A stretch of 5,363 nucleotides of DNA from CAZFIO01 sp964519585. Its GTDB lineage: Bacteria > Bacillota > Clostridia > Tissierellales > Tissierellaceae. The position numbers were made by a program, and so were the translations under genes. Below, piece after piece: positions 1 to 5,263 of this stretch (positions within the stretch are counted from its first letter, which is position 1; the number at the start of each line of letters is the position of its first letter). The notes beneath the pieces are model-generated. The model saw nothing but the letters and a program-made list of their open reading frames with translations, was not told the origin of the DNA and did not search any database. Where the stretch lies: contig CAZFIO010000132.1 of NCBI GenBank assembly GCA_964519585.1, positions 1-5,363 of the forward strand. Reading direction: 5' to 3'.

Positions 1-1552
1 CCCTGCTTAAACCTCCAGGTCCAAGTGCTGACATCCTTCTTTTGTGAGTTAGTTCAGCTAGTGGATTGGTTTGGTCCATAAACTGAGACAACTGGCTACT
101 GCCAAAGAACTCTTTGATAGAAGCTACAACTGGCCTTATGTTAATTAGGGCCTGTGGAGTAACAACCTCAATATCCTGGATTGTCATCCTTTCCCTGACC
201 ACTCTTTCCATTCTAGATAGGCCAATCCTAAATTGATTTTGCATCAATTCTCCTACGGATCTAAGCCTTCTATTTCCTAGGTGGTCTATATCATCTGTAT
301 ATCCAATACCATCAAATAGGTTGAATTCATAACTGATACTAGCAACTATATCATCAGCTATAATGTTTTTAGGAGATAAGTCCTTAAGCCTTTCAGTTAT
401 TGCTGCCTTTAATTCATCTTCATCATCATGGTTTTCTATTAATTCTTTCATAAGTGGATAGTAGACCTTTTCCCTAAGTCCTAATTCCTCTAGGGAGAAT
501 GGTAGATCAAAAGCTTTTCCACTTACAAAGTTGTTTCCGATAACTCTAGCGACCCTGTCATTTTCTACAAAAACATCCACAGTATTTATACCAGAGTTTT
601 CTATCTCTATTGCCTTATCCCTAGAAATTTCTTCCCCTTTGGAAATTAAAATTTCTCCGGTTTCTGGGTCAATAACATCATCTGCGGCAATTCTTCCGTA
701 GATTCTATTAAATAGGGCTAATTTTTTATTGAACTTATATCTTCCAACCTTAGCTAGATCATACCTTCTAGGATCGAAGAACATATTGTTAATAAGAGAT
801 TTAGCACTGTCAACTGTTGGAGGCTCACCAGGCCTTAATCTTTTATAGATCTCCAACAATGCTTCTTCTTCTGTAGAAGTATTGTCTTTCTCTAGGGTGT
901 TGAGAATCTGCACAGACTCCCCCAAGAGATTTAATATTTCTGTATCACTAACAATGTTTAATATTCTTAGCAATATAGTTATAGGAATTTTTCTAGTTCT
1001 ATCTATCCTAACATATACTATATCGTTAGAATCTGATTCATATTCTAACCAAGCTCCCCTATTGGGAATAACAGTTGATGAGTATAATTTTTTACCCGCC
1101 TTGTCGATATTCTCCACATAGTATACCCCAGGAGACCTAACCAATTGACTTACTACTACCCTTTCAGCCCCATTGATTATAAATGTACCATTTTCTGTCA
1201 TCAAGGGTAAATCACCCATAAACACTTCTTGTTCTTTTACTTCACCTGTATCCTTGTTTATAAGTCTTACCTTAACCTTTAACGGTGCTGAATAGTTAGA
1301 ATCCCTTTCTCTAGCTTCGTCCTCATCATATTTTATAGTTTCGCTTATATGGTAGTTGACAAATTCAAGAATTATATTCCCAGTATAATCCTGAATAGGT
1401 GATACGTCCTCAAAAACCTCTTTTAGACCTTCTTCTAAAAACCAATTGTATGATGATTTTTGTACCTCGATTAAATCAGGTAAATCTAATACTTCGTCAA
1501 TACGAGAATAGCTCATTCTAACTCGTTTGCCCAATGTTACAGGATGTGCCAT
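1..1552 (-). CDS. rpoB: RNA polymerase beta subunit, 5' part (cut by window edge)
   Basis: RpoB forms one jaw of bacterial RNA polymerase and much of the active-site channel and rifampicin pocket. The minus strand is open for 517 codons from ATG at 1552 to the left edge; the gene continues outside, as the full family protein is about 1,150-1,250 residues. It begins MAHPVTLGKRVRMSYSRID, then shows the N-terminal motifs YNWFLEEGL (35-43), NGAERVVVSQLVRSPGVYY (127-145) and DDIDHLGNRRLRSVGEL further on. It ends in the rifampicin region (484-510, window 23-103), where GSSQLSQFMDQ, THKRR and SALGPGGL can be read. The start is fixed by AAGGGGTGA, a near-Shine-Dalgarno lacking one A, 8 nt upstream. 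It follows rplL without the ybxB-type methyltransferase gene that lies between them in Bacillus subtilis, and has its own predicted promoter. Identity is certain from these motifs. Confidence 0.98.
   Translation of the reverse strand, partial: MAHPVTLGKRVRMSYSRIDEVLDLPDLIEVQKSSYNWFLEEGLKEVFEDVSPIQDYTGNIILEFVNYHISETIKYDEDEARERDSNYSAPLKVKVRLINKDTGEVKEQEVFMGDLPLMTENGTFIINGAERVVVSQLVRSPGVYYVENIDKAGKKLYSSTVIPNRGAWLEYESDSNDIVYVRIDRTRKIPITILLRILNIVSDTEILNLLGESVQILNTLEKDNTSTEEEALLEIYKRLRPGEPPTVDSAKSLINNMFFDPRRYDLAKVGRYKFNKKLALFNRIYGRIAADDVIDPETGEILISKGEEISRDKAIEIENSGINTVDVFVENDRVARVIGNNFVSGKAFDLPFSLEELGLREKVYYPLMKELIENHDDEDELKAAITERLKDLSPKNIIADDIVASISYEFNLFDGIGYTDDIDHLGNRRLRSVGELMQNQFRIGLSRMERVVRERMTIQDIEVVTPQALINIRPVVASIKEFFGSSQLSQFMDQTNPLAELTHKRRMSALGPGGLSR
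23..103 (-). other. rpoB: Rifampicin-resistance-determining region of rpoB
   Basis: Codons 484-510 correspond to E. coli RpoB 507-533 (offset 23, by reading the conserved block). The residues most often changed in rifampicin resistance are the sensitive type: Asp493 (E. coli D516), His503 (H526), Ser508 (S531) and Leu510 (L533). Ala499 replaces E. coli Ser522, which as far as I recall is normal in Firmicutes. Susceptibility is an inference; the second cluster lies outside the window. Confidence 0.85.
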
Positions 1553-1584
1553 AAAAAAATTCACCCCTTATTAAACTAAAATAT

Positions 1585-1621
1585 CCAAAAGCACTAAACA
1601 CTTTTGGTAATACATTCCAAA
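1585..1621 (-). promoter_or_regulatory. Competing hairpins in the rpoB leader, proximal
   Basis: In the RNA, CCAAAAG (1607-1601) can pair with CTTTTGG (1591-1585) around a 9-nt loop. Its CCAAA part can instead pair with TTTGG (1621-1617) just upstream. The two pairings exclude each other. The downstream T content (ATATTTTAG) is too weak to call a terminator. The hairpin ends about 18 nt before the ribosome binding site. A regulatory role is inference only. Confidence 0.3.
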
Positions 1622-1634
1622 TCATATATATTAA

Positions 1635-1671
1635 TATTGCCTTATGCCATATTCTTTATACAAAGGCAATA
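1635..1671 (-). repeat. Inverted repeat in the rpoB leader, distal
   Basis: A perfect 9-bp inverted repeat, TATTGCCTT (RNA 5' arm at 1671-1663) and AAGGCAATA (1643-1635), encloses a 19-nt loop. A further A/T extension is possible with a 2-nt bulge. It lies in the predicted untranslated leader between the rpoB promoter and rpoB. No U-tract follows it on the minus strand, so it is not an intrinsic terminator. It may stabilise the mRNA or bind a factor; the sequence does not say which. Confidence 0.4.
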
Positions 1672-1695
1672 ATATTCAATATTATGCAATGATAC

Positions 1696-1724
1696 ATATT
1701 ATCATAAACAATGCAAGATGTCAA
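1696..1724 (-). promoter_or_regulatory. Predicted sigma-A promoter for rpoB
   Basis: The minus strand reads TTGACA (1724-1719), a 17-bp spacer, then TAATAT (1701-1696), preceded by TGA to give an extended -10. The -35 is a perfect consensus and the -10 matches 4 of 6. Transcription would start near 1689 and give a leader of about 137 nt. The promoter sits just downstream of the rplL terminator, so rpoB probably has an independent start. Spacing and context are good; there is no experimental support. Confidence 0.7.
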
Positions 1725-1753
1725 ACAACTTCTTATCATTTTTTGCTTTTATT

Positions 1754-1788
1754 AAAAAAAGGTTCCATTTAATAATGAAACCTTTTTT
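1754..1788 (-). terminator. Intrinsic terminator after rplL
   Basis: Arms 1788-1774 and 1769-1755 pair as AAAAAAGGTTTCAT with ATGGAACCTTTTTT, with one G-U wobble and a small A/T loop. The 3' side carries seven T on the minus strand. It begins 10 nt after the rplL stop. In E. coli a partial terminator lies in the same place between rplL and rpoB; how efficient this one is cannot be judged here. It is nearly symmetric and could also act on the plus strand, where no gene needs it. Confidence 0.85.
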
Positions 1789-1798
1789 CTTTACAATC

Positions 1799-2185
1799 TT
1801 ATTTTAATTCTACTCCTGCTCCAACTTCTTCTAATTTAGCTTTGATATCATCAGCCTCTTCTTTGGCGACTCCTTCTTTAACTGGTTTTGGAGCATTGTC
1901 AACTAATTCTTTAGCTTCTTTTAATCCTAAGCCTGTAATTTCTCTAACTACCTTGATAACTTTAATTTTTTGGTCTCCTGCTGAAGTTAATACTACATCA
2001 AAGTCTGATTTTTCTTCTGCTGGTGCTGCTTCTGCTCCACCTGCTGCTGGTGCTGCTGCAACTGCCATTGGTGCTGCTGCACTTACACCAAATTCTTCTT
2101 CTAATGCTTTTACTAATTCTGATAATTCTAATACCGTTAAATTCTTAACCTCTTCAATTAAGTTTAATACTTTTTCACTTGCCAT
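1799..2185 (-). CDS. rplL: 50S ribosomal protein bL12 (L7/L12)
   Basis: L7/L12 is the multi-copy stalk protein that recruits and activates translational GTPases such as EF-Tu and EF-G. The product is 128 residues, close to the family's usual 120-128. Residues 1-33 form the dimerisation helices that bind L10 (MASEKVLNLIEEVKNL...). Residues 34-57 are the Ala/Pro/Gly-rich flexible hinge. Residues 58-128 are the factor-binding domain, with KIKVIKVVREITGLGLKEAK (73-92) and the acidic C-terminal helix. The start at 2185 is chosen because GGAGGTAG lies 7 nt upstream. A longer reading frame to 2200 would translate that ribosome binding site and is rejected. It lies 33 bp after rplJ in a two-gene unit and is followed by a strong terminator. 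The L10 leader upstream should set its level together with L10. Confidence 0.98.
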   Translation of the reverse strand: MASEKVLNLIEEVKNLTVLELSELVKALEEEFGVSAAAPMAVAAAPAAGGAEAAPAEEKSDFDVVLTSAGDQKIKVIKVVREITGLGLKEAKELVDNAPKPVKEGVAKEEADDIKAKLEEVGAGVELK

Positions 2186-2218
2186 TATATCTACCTCCAA
2201 AATTTTTCTTTTTATTTT

Positions 2219-2746
2219 TTATGCGGTTTTTTCCTCAGCTATAGCATTTAATACTATTGCTAAAGATCTTATTGTACCTTGTAATACATTTGTAAATCCT
2301 TGGATAGGTCCATTAAATCCACCAAGCACCTGAGCGATAAGTACCTCTCTCGATGGTAAGCTTGCAAGATCCTTAACCCCTTGCACATCAATTATTTTCC
2401 CGTCAACAATACCAGCCTTGATTTCTAGTTTATTGTTGGCTTTTGCATAGTCTGATGTGACTTTAGCAGCCTGCACAGGGTCTTCATAACCAAAAGCTAC
2501 TGCAGATGGTCCCTTTAAGAATTCATTGAAATCCTCTAGACCTGAATCTTTAAATGCAAATCTCATCATGGTATTTTTGTATACCTTGTACTCAACTCCA
2601 GCTTCCCTATACTTACTTCTTAAGTCTGTAAGCTGTTCTACATTTAATCCTCTATAGTCAACCAAAACTACTGATTGAGCCTTGTTGATTTTTTCTTTAA
2701 TTTCTTCGATATTTTGAGTTTTAGCTCGAAGGGTTTGTTCTTTCAT
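2219..2746 (-). CDS. rplJ: 50S ribosomal protein uL10
   Basis: L10 anchors L12 dimers to 23S rRNA at the stalk base and, as L10(L12)4, represses its own operon. The product is 175 residues; bacterial L10 is usually 165-180. The N-terminal RNA-binding domain is clear: VVLVDYRGLNVEQLTDLR (26-43), then VEYKVYKNTMMRFAF (51-65) and FLKGPSAVAFGYEDPV (77-91). The C-terminal helix (about 151-172) would hold the L12 dimers; its short length suggests two dimers, an inference. The start at 2746 is preceded by GGGAGGTGA with 5 nt to the ATG. An upstream in-frame ATG at 2764 (MWEVKR) would read through this site and is rejected. Expression should be governed by the attenuator directly upstream. Confidence 0.98.
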   Translation of the reverse strand: MKEQTLRAKTQNIEEIKEKINKAQSVVLVDYRGLNVEQLTDLRSKYREAGVEYKVYKNTMMRFAFKDSGLEDFNEFLKGPSAVAFGYEDPVQAAKVTSDYAKANNKLEIKAGIVDGKIIDVQGVKDLASLPSREVLIAQVLGGFNGPIQGFTNVLQGTIRSLAIVLNAIAEEKTA

Positions 2747-2767
2747 ACGCTTCACCTCCCACACATA

Positions 2768-2801
2768 ATAAATAAAAGTCTCTACGTAGACACATAGAGA
2801 C
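2768..2801 (-). terminator. Attenuator terminator in the rplJ leader
   Basis: The RNA arms GTCTCTATG (2801-2793) and CGTAGAGAC (2786-2778) form a 9-bp stem with one G-U pair and a 6-nt loop, TGTCTA. TTTTATTTAT follows at once (2777-2768). This is a factor-independent terminator placed about 20 nt before the rplJ start, so termination would block both rplJ and rplL. Its loop and 3' arm are shared with the antiterminator pairing described under the L10 leader. Confidence 0.85.
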
Positions 2802-2895
2802 CCTAAGATAATTTCATATTAGATTAGTACTTGGCCTCGGTAGGAGAAGTTTAAACCCTAAGGGTTCCTACTGTCTACGGTTCTATTTAATTGAC
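2768..2895 (-). promoter_or_regulatory. L10 (rplJ) autoregulatory leader
   Basis: The RNA contains CCGTAGACAGTAGGA and TCCTACCGAGG, which match the L10-binding core of Firmicute L10 leaders as I remember it. GTAGGA (2871-2866) pairs with TCCTAC (2845-2840), enclosing an ACCC/GGGT mini-hairpin and TTTAAACTTC. CGTAGACA (2879-2872), in the L10-binding part, is exactly complementary over 8 nt to TGTCTACG (2792-2785) in the loop and 3' arm of the downstream terminator. The two folds exclude each other. In B. subtilis, L10(L12)4 binding is known to stop antiterminator formation and so cause termination. The same logic reads directly here, with excess L10 switching off rplJL. The leader lies downstream of both the internal promoter and read-through from rplA. 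Confidence 0.9.
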
Positions 2896-2901
2896 TTGTT
2901 T

Positions 2902-2930
2902 ATTGTACCAGCATGCTAATAAATTGTCAA
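2902..2930 (-). promoter_or_regulatory. Predicted sigma-A promoter for rplJ-rplL
   Basis: The minus strand carries TTGACA (2930-2925), a 17-bp spacer and TACAAT (2907-2902), with TGG before the -10 giving an extended element. It matches 6/6 at -35 and 5/6 at -10, the strongest promoter in the window. The -35 begins 3 bp after the rplA stop. Transcription would start near 2895, at the head of the L10 leader, giving an untranslated leader of about 150 nt. Confidence 0.85.
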
Positions 2931-2933
2931 CTC

Positions 2934-3632
2934 TTAATCCATTAATTTTTGACCATTTATTTTTACACCAGGACCCATTGTACTTGATACTGTTACTGAT
3001 CTTAAGTATCTTCCTTTTGCTGCGGCAGGTTTTGCTTTAATTAAAGCATCTATCATGGTATTGAAGTTTTCTTCAAGTTTTTCCAAGCCAAAGGATGCCT
3101 TTCCTATAGGAACATGCACTATACTAGCCTTGTCAACCCTATATTCAACCTTACCAGCCTTAATCTCCTCAACAGCCTTACCAACATCAAAGGTTACTGT
3201 TCCTGATTTAGGGTTTGGCATTAGACCCTTAGGTCCTAAAATTCTACCAATCCTTCCAACTACACCCATCATATCAGGGGTAGCTACAACTACATCAAAT
3301 TCAAACCAGTTTTCGCTTTGAATTTTTGCAACCAAGTCTTCTCCACCTACATAATCAGCACCTGCTGCTTCGGCTTCTGCGATTTTGTCAGCTTTTGCAA
3401 ATACTAAGACTCTTCTTGTTCTGCCTGTACCATTTGGTAGAACAACAGCTCCCCTAACTTGCTGGTCAGCATGTCTAGGGTCTACACTCAATCTTACGGA
3501 AAGATCAATGGTTTCATCAAACTTAGCTTTTGCTGTTTGCAAAACCAATTCCAGTGCTTCCTTTGTATCATATAAATTATGTCTATCTATTAATTTAAAA
3601 CTTTCTTTGTAATTCTTACCTCTTTTTGCCAT
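2934..3632 (-). CDS. rplA: 50S ribosomal protein uL1
   Basis: L1 forms the mobile L1 stalk at the ribosomal E site and, in many prokaryotes, represses its own operon by binding an mRNA mimic of its rRNA site. The product is 232 residues, the normal bacterial length. Domain I is built from about 1-67 and 160-232, and domain II from about 68-159. Diagnostic stretches are GRIGRILGPKGLMPNPKSGT (127-145), YRVDKASIVHVPIGK (164-178) and SSTMGPG (216-222). The Thr-Met-Gly of the last stretch lies in the conserved RNA-contact patch. The start at 3632 follows AAGGAGG with 6 nt to the ATG. It lies 52 bp after rplK. A candidate L1-binding hairpin abuts its ribosome binding site, consistent with autogenous control of translation (inference). 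Confidence 0.98.
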   Translation of the reverse strand: MAKRGKNYKESFKLIDRHNLYDTKEALELVLQTAKAKFDETIDLSVRLSVDPRHADQQVRGAVVLPNGTGRTRRVLVFAKADKIAEAEAAGADYVGGEDLVAKIQSENWFEFDVVVATPDMMGVVGRIGRILGPKGLMPNPKSGTVTFDVGKAVEEIKAGKVEYRVDKASIVHVPIGKASFGLEKLEENFNTMIDALIKAKPAAAKGRYLRSVTVSSTMGPGVKINGQKLMD

Positions 3633-3645
3633 TTCTTTCCTCCTT

Positions 3646-3670
3646 GTGGTTTTAACGGATATCCTCCCAC
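3646..3670 (-). promoter_or_regulatory. Candidate L1-binding mRNA hairpin before rplA
   Basis: The RNA reads GTGG (3670-3667), GA, GG-ATAT-CC, GTTAAAA, CCAC (3649-3646). This is an outer 4-bp stem, a lopsided internal loop (2 against 7 nt) and a short capped inner stem. It shares its plan and most bases with the site before rplK. It resembles the L1 stalk base of 23S rRNA, which in E. coli reads GGUGGGAGG on one strand and CCG...UGAAAUACCACC on the other (recalled, not looked up). The AAGGAGG of rplA begins at the very next base, so a bound protein should hide it. Function is inferred from resemblance and position. Confidence 0.6.
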
Positions 3671-3684
3671 TCTTGAATTCCTTC

Positions 3685-4110
3685 TTATTCTACTACCTCA
3701 ACACCCATACTTCTTGCAGTACCTGCTACCATTTTCATAGCGGCATCTATAGAAGCGGCATTTAAATCAGTCATTTTGATTTCTGCTATTTCTTTTATCT
3801 TTTCTTGAGATATTTTGCCAATCTTAACCTTATTTGGTTCACCTGAACCTAATTCAATACCTATAGCCTTCTTAATCAAAACTGAAGCTGGTGGTGTTTT
3901 AGTAATGAAGGAAAAAGATCTATCTTGGTAAACTGTAAGCACTACTGGTATAATCATCCCAGCCTGATCTGCTGTTTTTGCATTGAACTCTTTGGTAAAT
4001 TGCATAATATTAACTCCATGAGGTCCTAATGCAGTTCCAACAGGTGGCGCAGGTGTTGCTTTACCAGCAGGTATTTGTAATTTAACTACAGCCATAACTT
4101 TTTTAGCCAT
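3685..4110 (-). CDS. rplK: 50S ribosomal protein uL11
   Basis: L11 binds the GTPase-associated centre of 23S rRNA at the stalk base and is part of the thiopeptide (thiostrepton) site. In many bacteria it is also needed for RelA-type stringent signalling. The product is 141 residues, exactly typical. The N-terminal domain (about 1-70) contains KLQIPAGKATPAPPVGTALG (10-29) and VNIMQFTKEFNAKTADQAG. The C-terminal RNA-binding domain (about 75-141) has FITKTPPASVLIKKA, GSGEPNK and KMTDLNAAS...GTARSMGV. In the proline-rich loop most bacterial L11 reads PPVGPALGQ; here Thr26 and Pro30 replace Pro and Gln. The start at 4110 is set by GAGGAGGTG, 7 nt upstream. A longer in-frame start at 4167 would run through the L1-like hairpin and the ribosome binding site, and is rejected. 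Confidence 0.98.
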   Translation of the reverse strand: MAKKVMAVVKLQIPAGKATPAPPVGTALGPHGVNIMQFTKEFNAKTADQAGMIIPVVLTVYQDRSFSFITKTPPASVLIKKAIGIELGSGEPNKVKIGKISQEKIKEIAEIKMTDLNAASIDAAMKMVAGTARSMGVEVVE

Positions 4111-4134
4111 ATTCTTGCACCTCCTCGTGTCTTT

Positions 4135-4162
4135 GTGGTTTAGCGGGATTAACCCTCCCACC
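4135..4162 (-). promoter_or_regulatory. Candidate L1-binding mRNA hairpin before rplK
   Basis: The RNA reads GTGG (4161-4158), GA, GGG-TTAAT-CCC (4155-4145), GCTAAA, CCAC (4138-4135). The 5' strand GGTGGGAGG equals the recalled E. coli 23S L1-stalk strand, and CCG plus U-A-A-A before CCAC echoes the other strand. L1 repression of the L11-L1 operon through a site near the L11 start is established in E. coli. The ribosome binding site of rplK begins 8 nt downstream. This supports a translational operator, though only by resemblance. Confidence 0.65.
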
Positions 4163-4199
4163 TTCAATACATCTATTTTAAAAGCTTTTGCTTAAAAAA

Positions 4200-4751
4200 T
4201 TACATCTTTTCAACTTGTTGGAAGTCTAACTCTACTAAAGTTTCCCTGCCAAACATAGAAACAAAAACCTTAACTTTTTGTTTCTCAACATTTATGCTAT
4301 CAATTGTTCCCATAAAGTTTTCAAAAGGACCTGCAGTTACCTTTATGGAATCTTTTACATTGAAGTCTAAAATAGGTACTATAGTTTCCTGTACCCCCAA
4401 TGCCTTAACTTCTTCTTTGGACAAAGGCACTGGTTTTGAAGCAGGACCAACAAACCCTGTAACCCCTCTAGTATTTCTAACTAGGTACCAGGATTCATCA
4501 TTGATAATCATTTTTACAAGTACATAGCCTGGAAACAACTTTCTTTCTTTAATTATGGACTTGCCTGATTTGGTATCTACATATTCTTCAGTGGGCACTG
4601 CCACTTCGAATATATCATCCCTCATGCCCCTGTTCTCTACCATTTTTTCAAGATTGGCCTTGACTTTGTTTTCGTGGCCAGAGTAAGTATGGACTACATA
4701 CCACTTAGCATCCTTTGCCCTTATTTCTCTATCTTCAATTCTATCGGTCAT
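4200..4751 (-). CDS. nusG: Transcription elongation/termination factor NusG
   Basis: NusG binds the polymerase clamp and non-template DNA, altering pausing and elongation, and couples to ribosomal S10 or Rho through its KOW domain. The product is 183 residues, typical for the family. The NGN domain spans about 15-112: AKWYVVHTYSGHENKVKANL (15-34), ERKLFPGYVLVKM (69-81) and VRNTRGVTGFVG (91-102). The Asn93-Thr94 pair corresponds to the residues said to contact T-rich DNA at NusG-dependent pauses in B. subtilis (recalled). The KOW domain is at about 131-183, with VTAGPFENFMGTI (138-150) and VFVSMFGRETLVELDF. The start at 4751 is chosen because an in-frame TAG lies just upstream and the next Met falls inside the NGN domain. 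Its purine-rich Shine-Dalgarno is unusually far away, with a hairpin between. It is flanked by secE and rplK, the usual order. Confidence 0.98.
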   Translation of the reverse strand: MTDRIEDREIRAKDAKWYVVHTYSGHENKVKANLEKMVENRGMRDDIFEVAVPTEEYVDTKSGKSIIKERKLFPGYVLVKMIINDESWYLVRNTRGVTGFVGPASKPVPLSKEEVKALGVQETIVPILDFNVKDSIKVTAGPFENFMGTIDSINVEKQKVKVFVSMFGRETLVELDFQQVEKM

Positions 4752-4779
4752 AAAATAGGGACCCTAGGTCCTCCCTCCC
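4752..4779 (-). promoter_or_regulatory. Split ribosome binding site of nusG with intervening hairpin
   Basis: GGGAGG (4779-4774) is followed by GA, then a perfect 5-bp hairpin GGACC-TAG-GGTCC (4771-4759), then CTATTTT and the ATG. Linear distance from GGGAGG to the start is 22 nt, too long for normal initiation. If the hairpin folds, only 9 unpaired nt remain, which is optimal. A second GGAGG (4774-4770) overlaps the hairpin and is also too far away (18 nt). This suggests that folding brings the site and start together. Confidence 0.55.
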
Positions 4780-4784
4780 TTTTA

Positions 4785-4991
4785 CTACTTTATAAAAAGT
4801 TTCAACACTTCATGTAAACCAATGTCTAAAAGATAAACTATTATAGAAATAATTGCACTTATTAGTATAACTACCCCTGTATAATTTATTAGTTCTTTTT
4901 TACTAGGCCAAATTACCTTCCTCATTTCGGATCTTACACCCTTAAAATAAGTAGACATCTTGCCTTTTTTTCCACTTGCTTGAGCTGCCAT
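4785..4991 (-). CDS. secE: Preprotein translocase subunit SecE
   Basis: SecE clamps the SecY channel in the cytoplasmic membrane and is essential for Sec secretion. The product is 68 residues, the short single-span form usual in Gram-positives; E. coli SecE has three spans. After a Lys-rich start comes the amphipathic surface helix and conserved motif STYFKGVRSEMRKVIWPSKK (13-32), with Trp-Pro-Ser at 28-30. One membrane helix follows at about 38-60 (VVILISAIISIIVYLL). The start at 4991 (ATG) has AGGA 10 nt upstream. A GTG at 5000, three codons earlier, has no properly spaced site. It ends TAG followed in frame by TAA. It lies between rpmG (26 bp away) and nusG (33 bp away), the standard arrangement. 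Confidence 0.97.
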   Translation of the reverse strand: MAAQASGKKGKMSTYFKGVRSEMRKVIWPSKKELINYTGVVILISAIISIIVYLLDIGLHEVLKLFIK

Positions 4992-5017
4992 ATTTCTCAC
5001 ATCCTAATTAAATAATC

Positions 5018-5167
5018 TTATTTTGTTTCCCTATGAGCAGTGTGTGTCTTACAGAATTTACAGTATTTGTTTAGTTCAACTCTTTCCGTAGTATTCTTTT
5101 TATTTTTCTTGGAAACATAATTTCTTTGTTTACACTCAGTACATGCTAATATAATTCTTTCTCTCAT
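5018..5167 (-). CDS. rpmG: 50S ribosomal protein bL33, zinc-ribbon form
   Basis: L33 is a small large-subunit protein near the ribosomal E site. This 49-residue frame reads MRERIILACTECKQRNYV, then KKNTTERVELNKYCKFCK and THTAHRETK at the C-terminus. Four cysteines in two CxxC pairs (9/12 and 36/39) mark the zinc-binding C+ form; many bacteria also keep a Cys-free copy that is expressed when zinc is scarce. The start at 5167 is backed by AGGAGGTG (5182-5175), 7 nt upstream. Length, motif and position just before secE agree with the Firmicute arrangement. As first gene of the unit it lies about 90 nt from the predicted promoter. Confidence 0.97.
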   Translation of the reverse strand: MRERIILACTECKQRNYVSKKNKKNTTERVELNKYCKFCKTHTAHRETK

Positions 5168-5263
5168 TCAAATACACCTCCTACCATTGGTATATCTATA
5201 TATTTTATTTGAATAAAACTTCTTCTATAAGTATCTTCCATCATTGAACAACAGTACTAGTAT

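Noticed and set aside
2015..2080. GCT/GCA-rich repeat-like stretch
   Set aside because: It encodes the Ala/Pro hinge of L7/L12, an ordinary feature of that family, not a microsatellite or mobile repeat.
1842..2333. Plus-strand open frame of 163 codons across rplL and the end of rplJ
   Set aside because: It is antisense to two certain ribosomal genes and is kept open by Ala-rich codons of the L12 hinge. It has no ribosome binding site and no recognisable domain. Shorter plus-strand frames at 882-1121, 3055-3321, 3385-3612 and 4294-4527 are rejected likewise.
2747..2764. Longer rplJ start (MWEVKR) at 2764
   Set aside because: The codons WEVK are the ribosome binding site GGGAGGTGA itself, read as protein; the ATG at 2746 is correctly spaced.
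4111..4167. N-terminal extension of rplK beginning at 4167
   Set aside because: It would translate the L1-like hairpin and the Shine-Dalgarno. L11 proteins begin MAKKV, and that Met at 4110 has a well-spaced site.
4182..4193. AAGC-AAAA-GCTT hairpin just after nusG as a terminator
   Set aside because: The stem is only 4 bp and A/T-rich, and only TTAAAATAG follows it. It is too weak to stop transcription between nusG and rplK.
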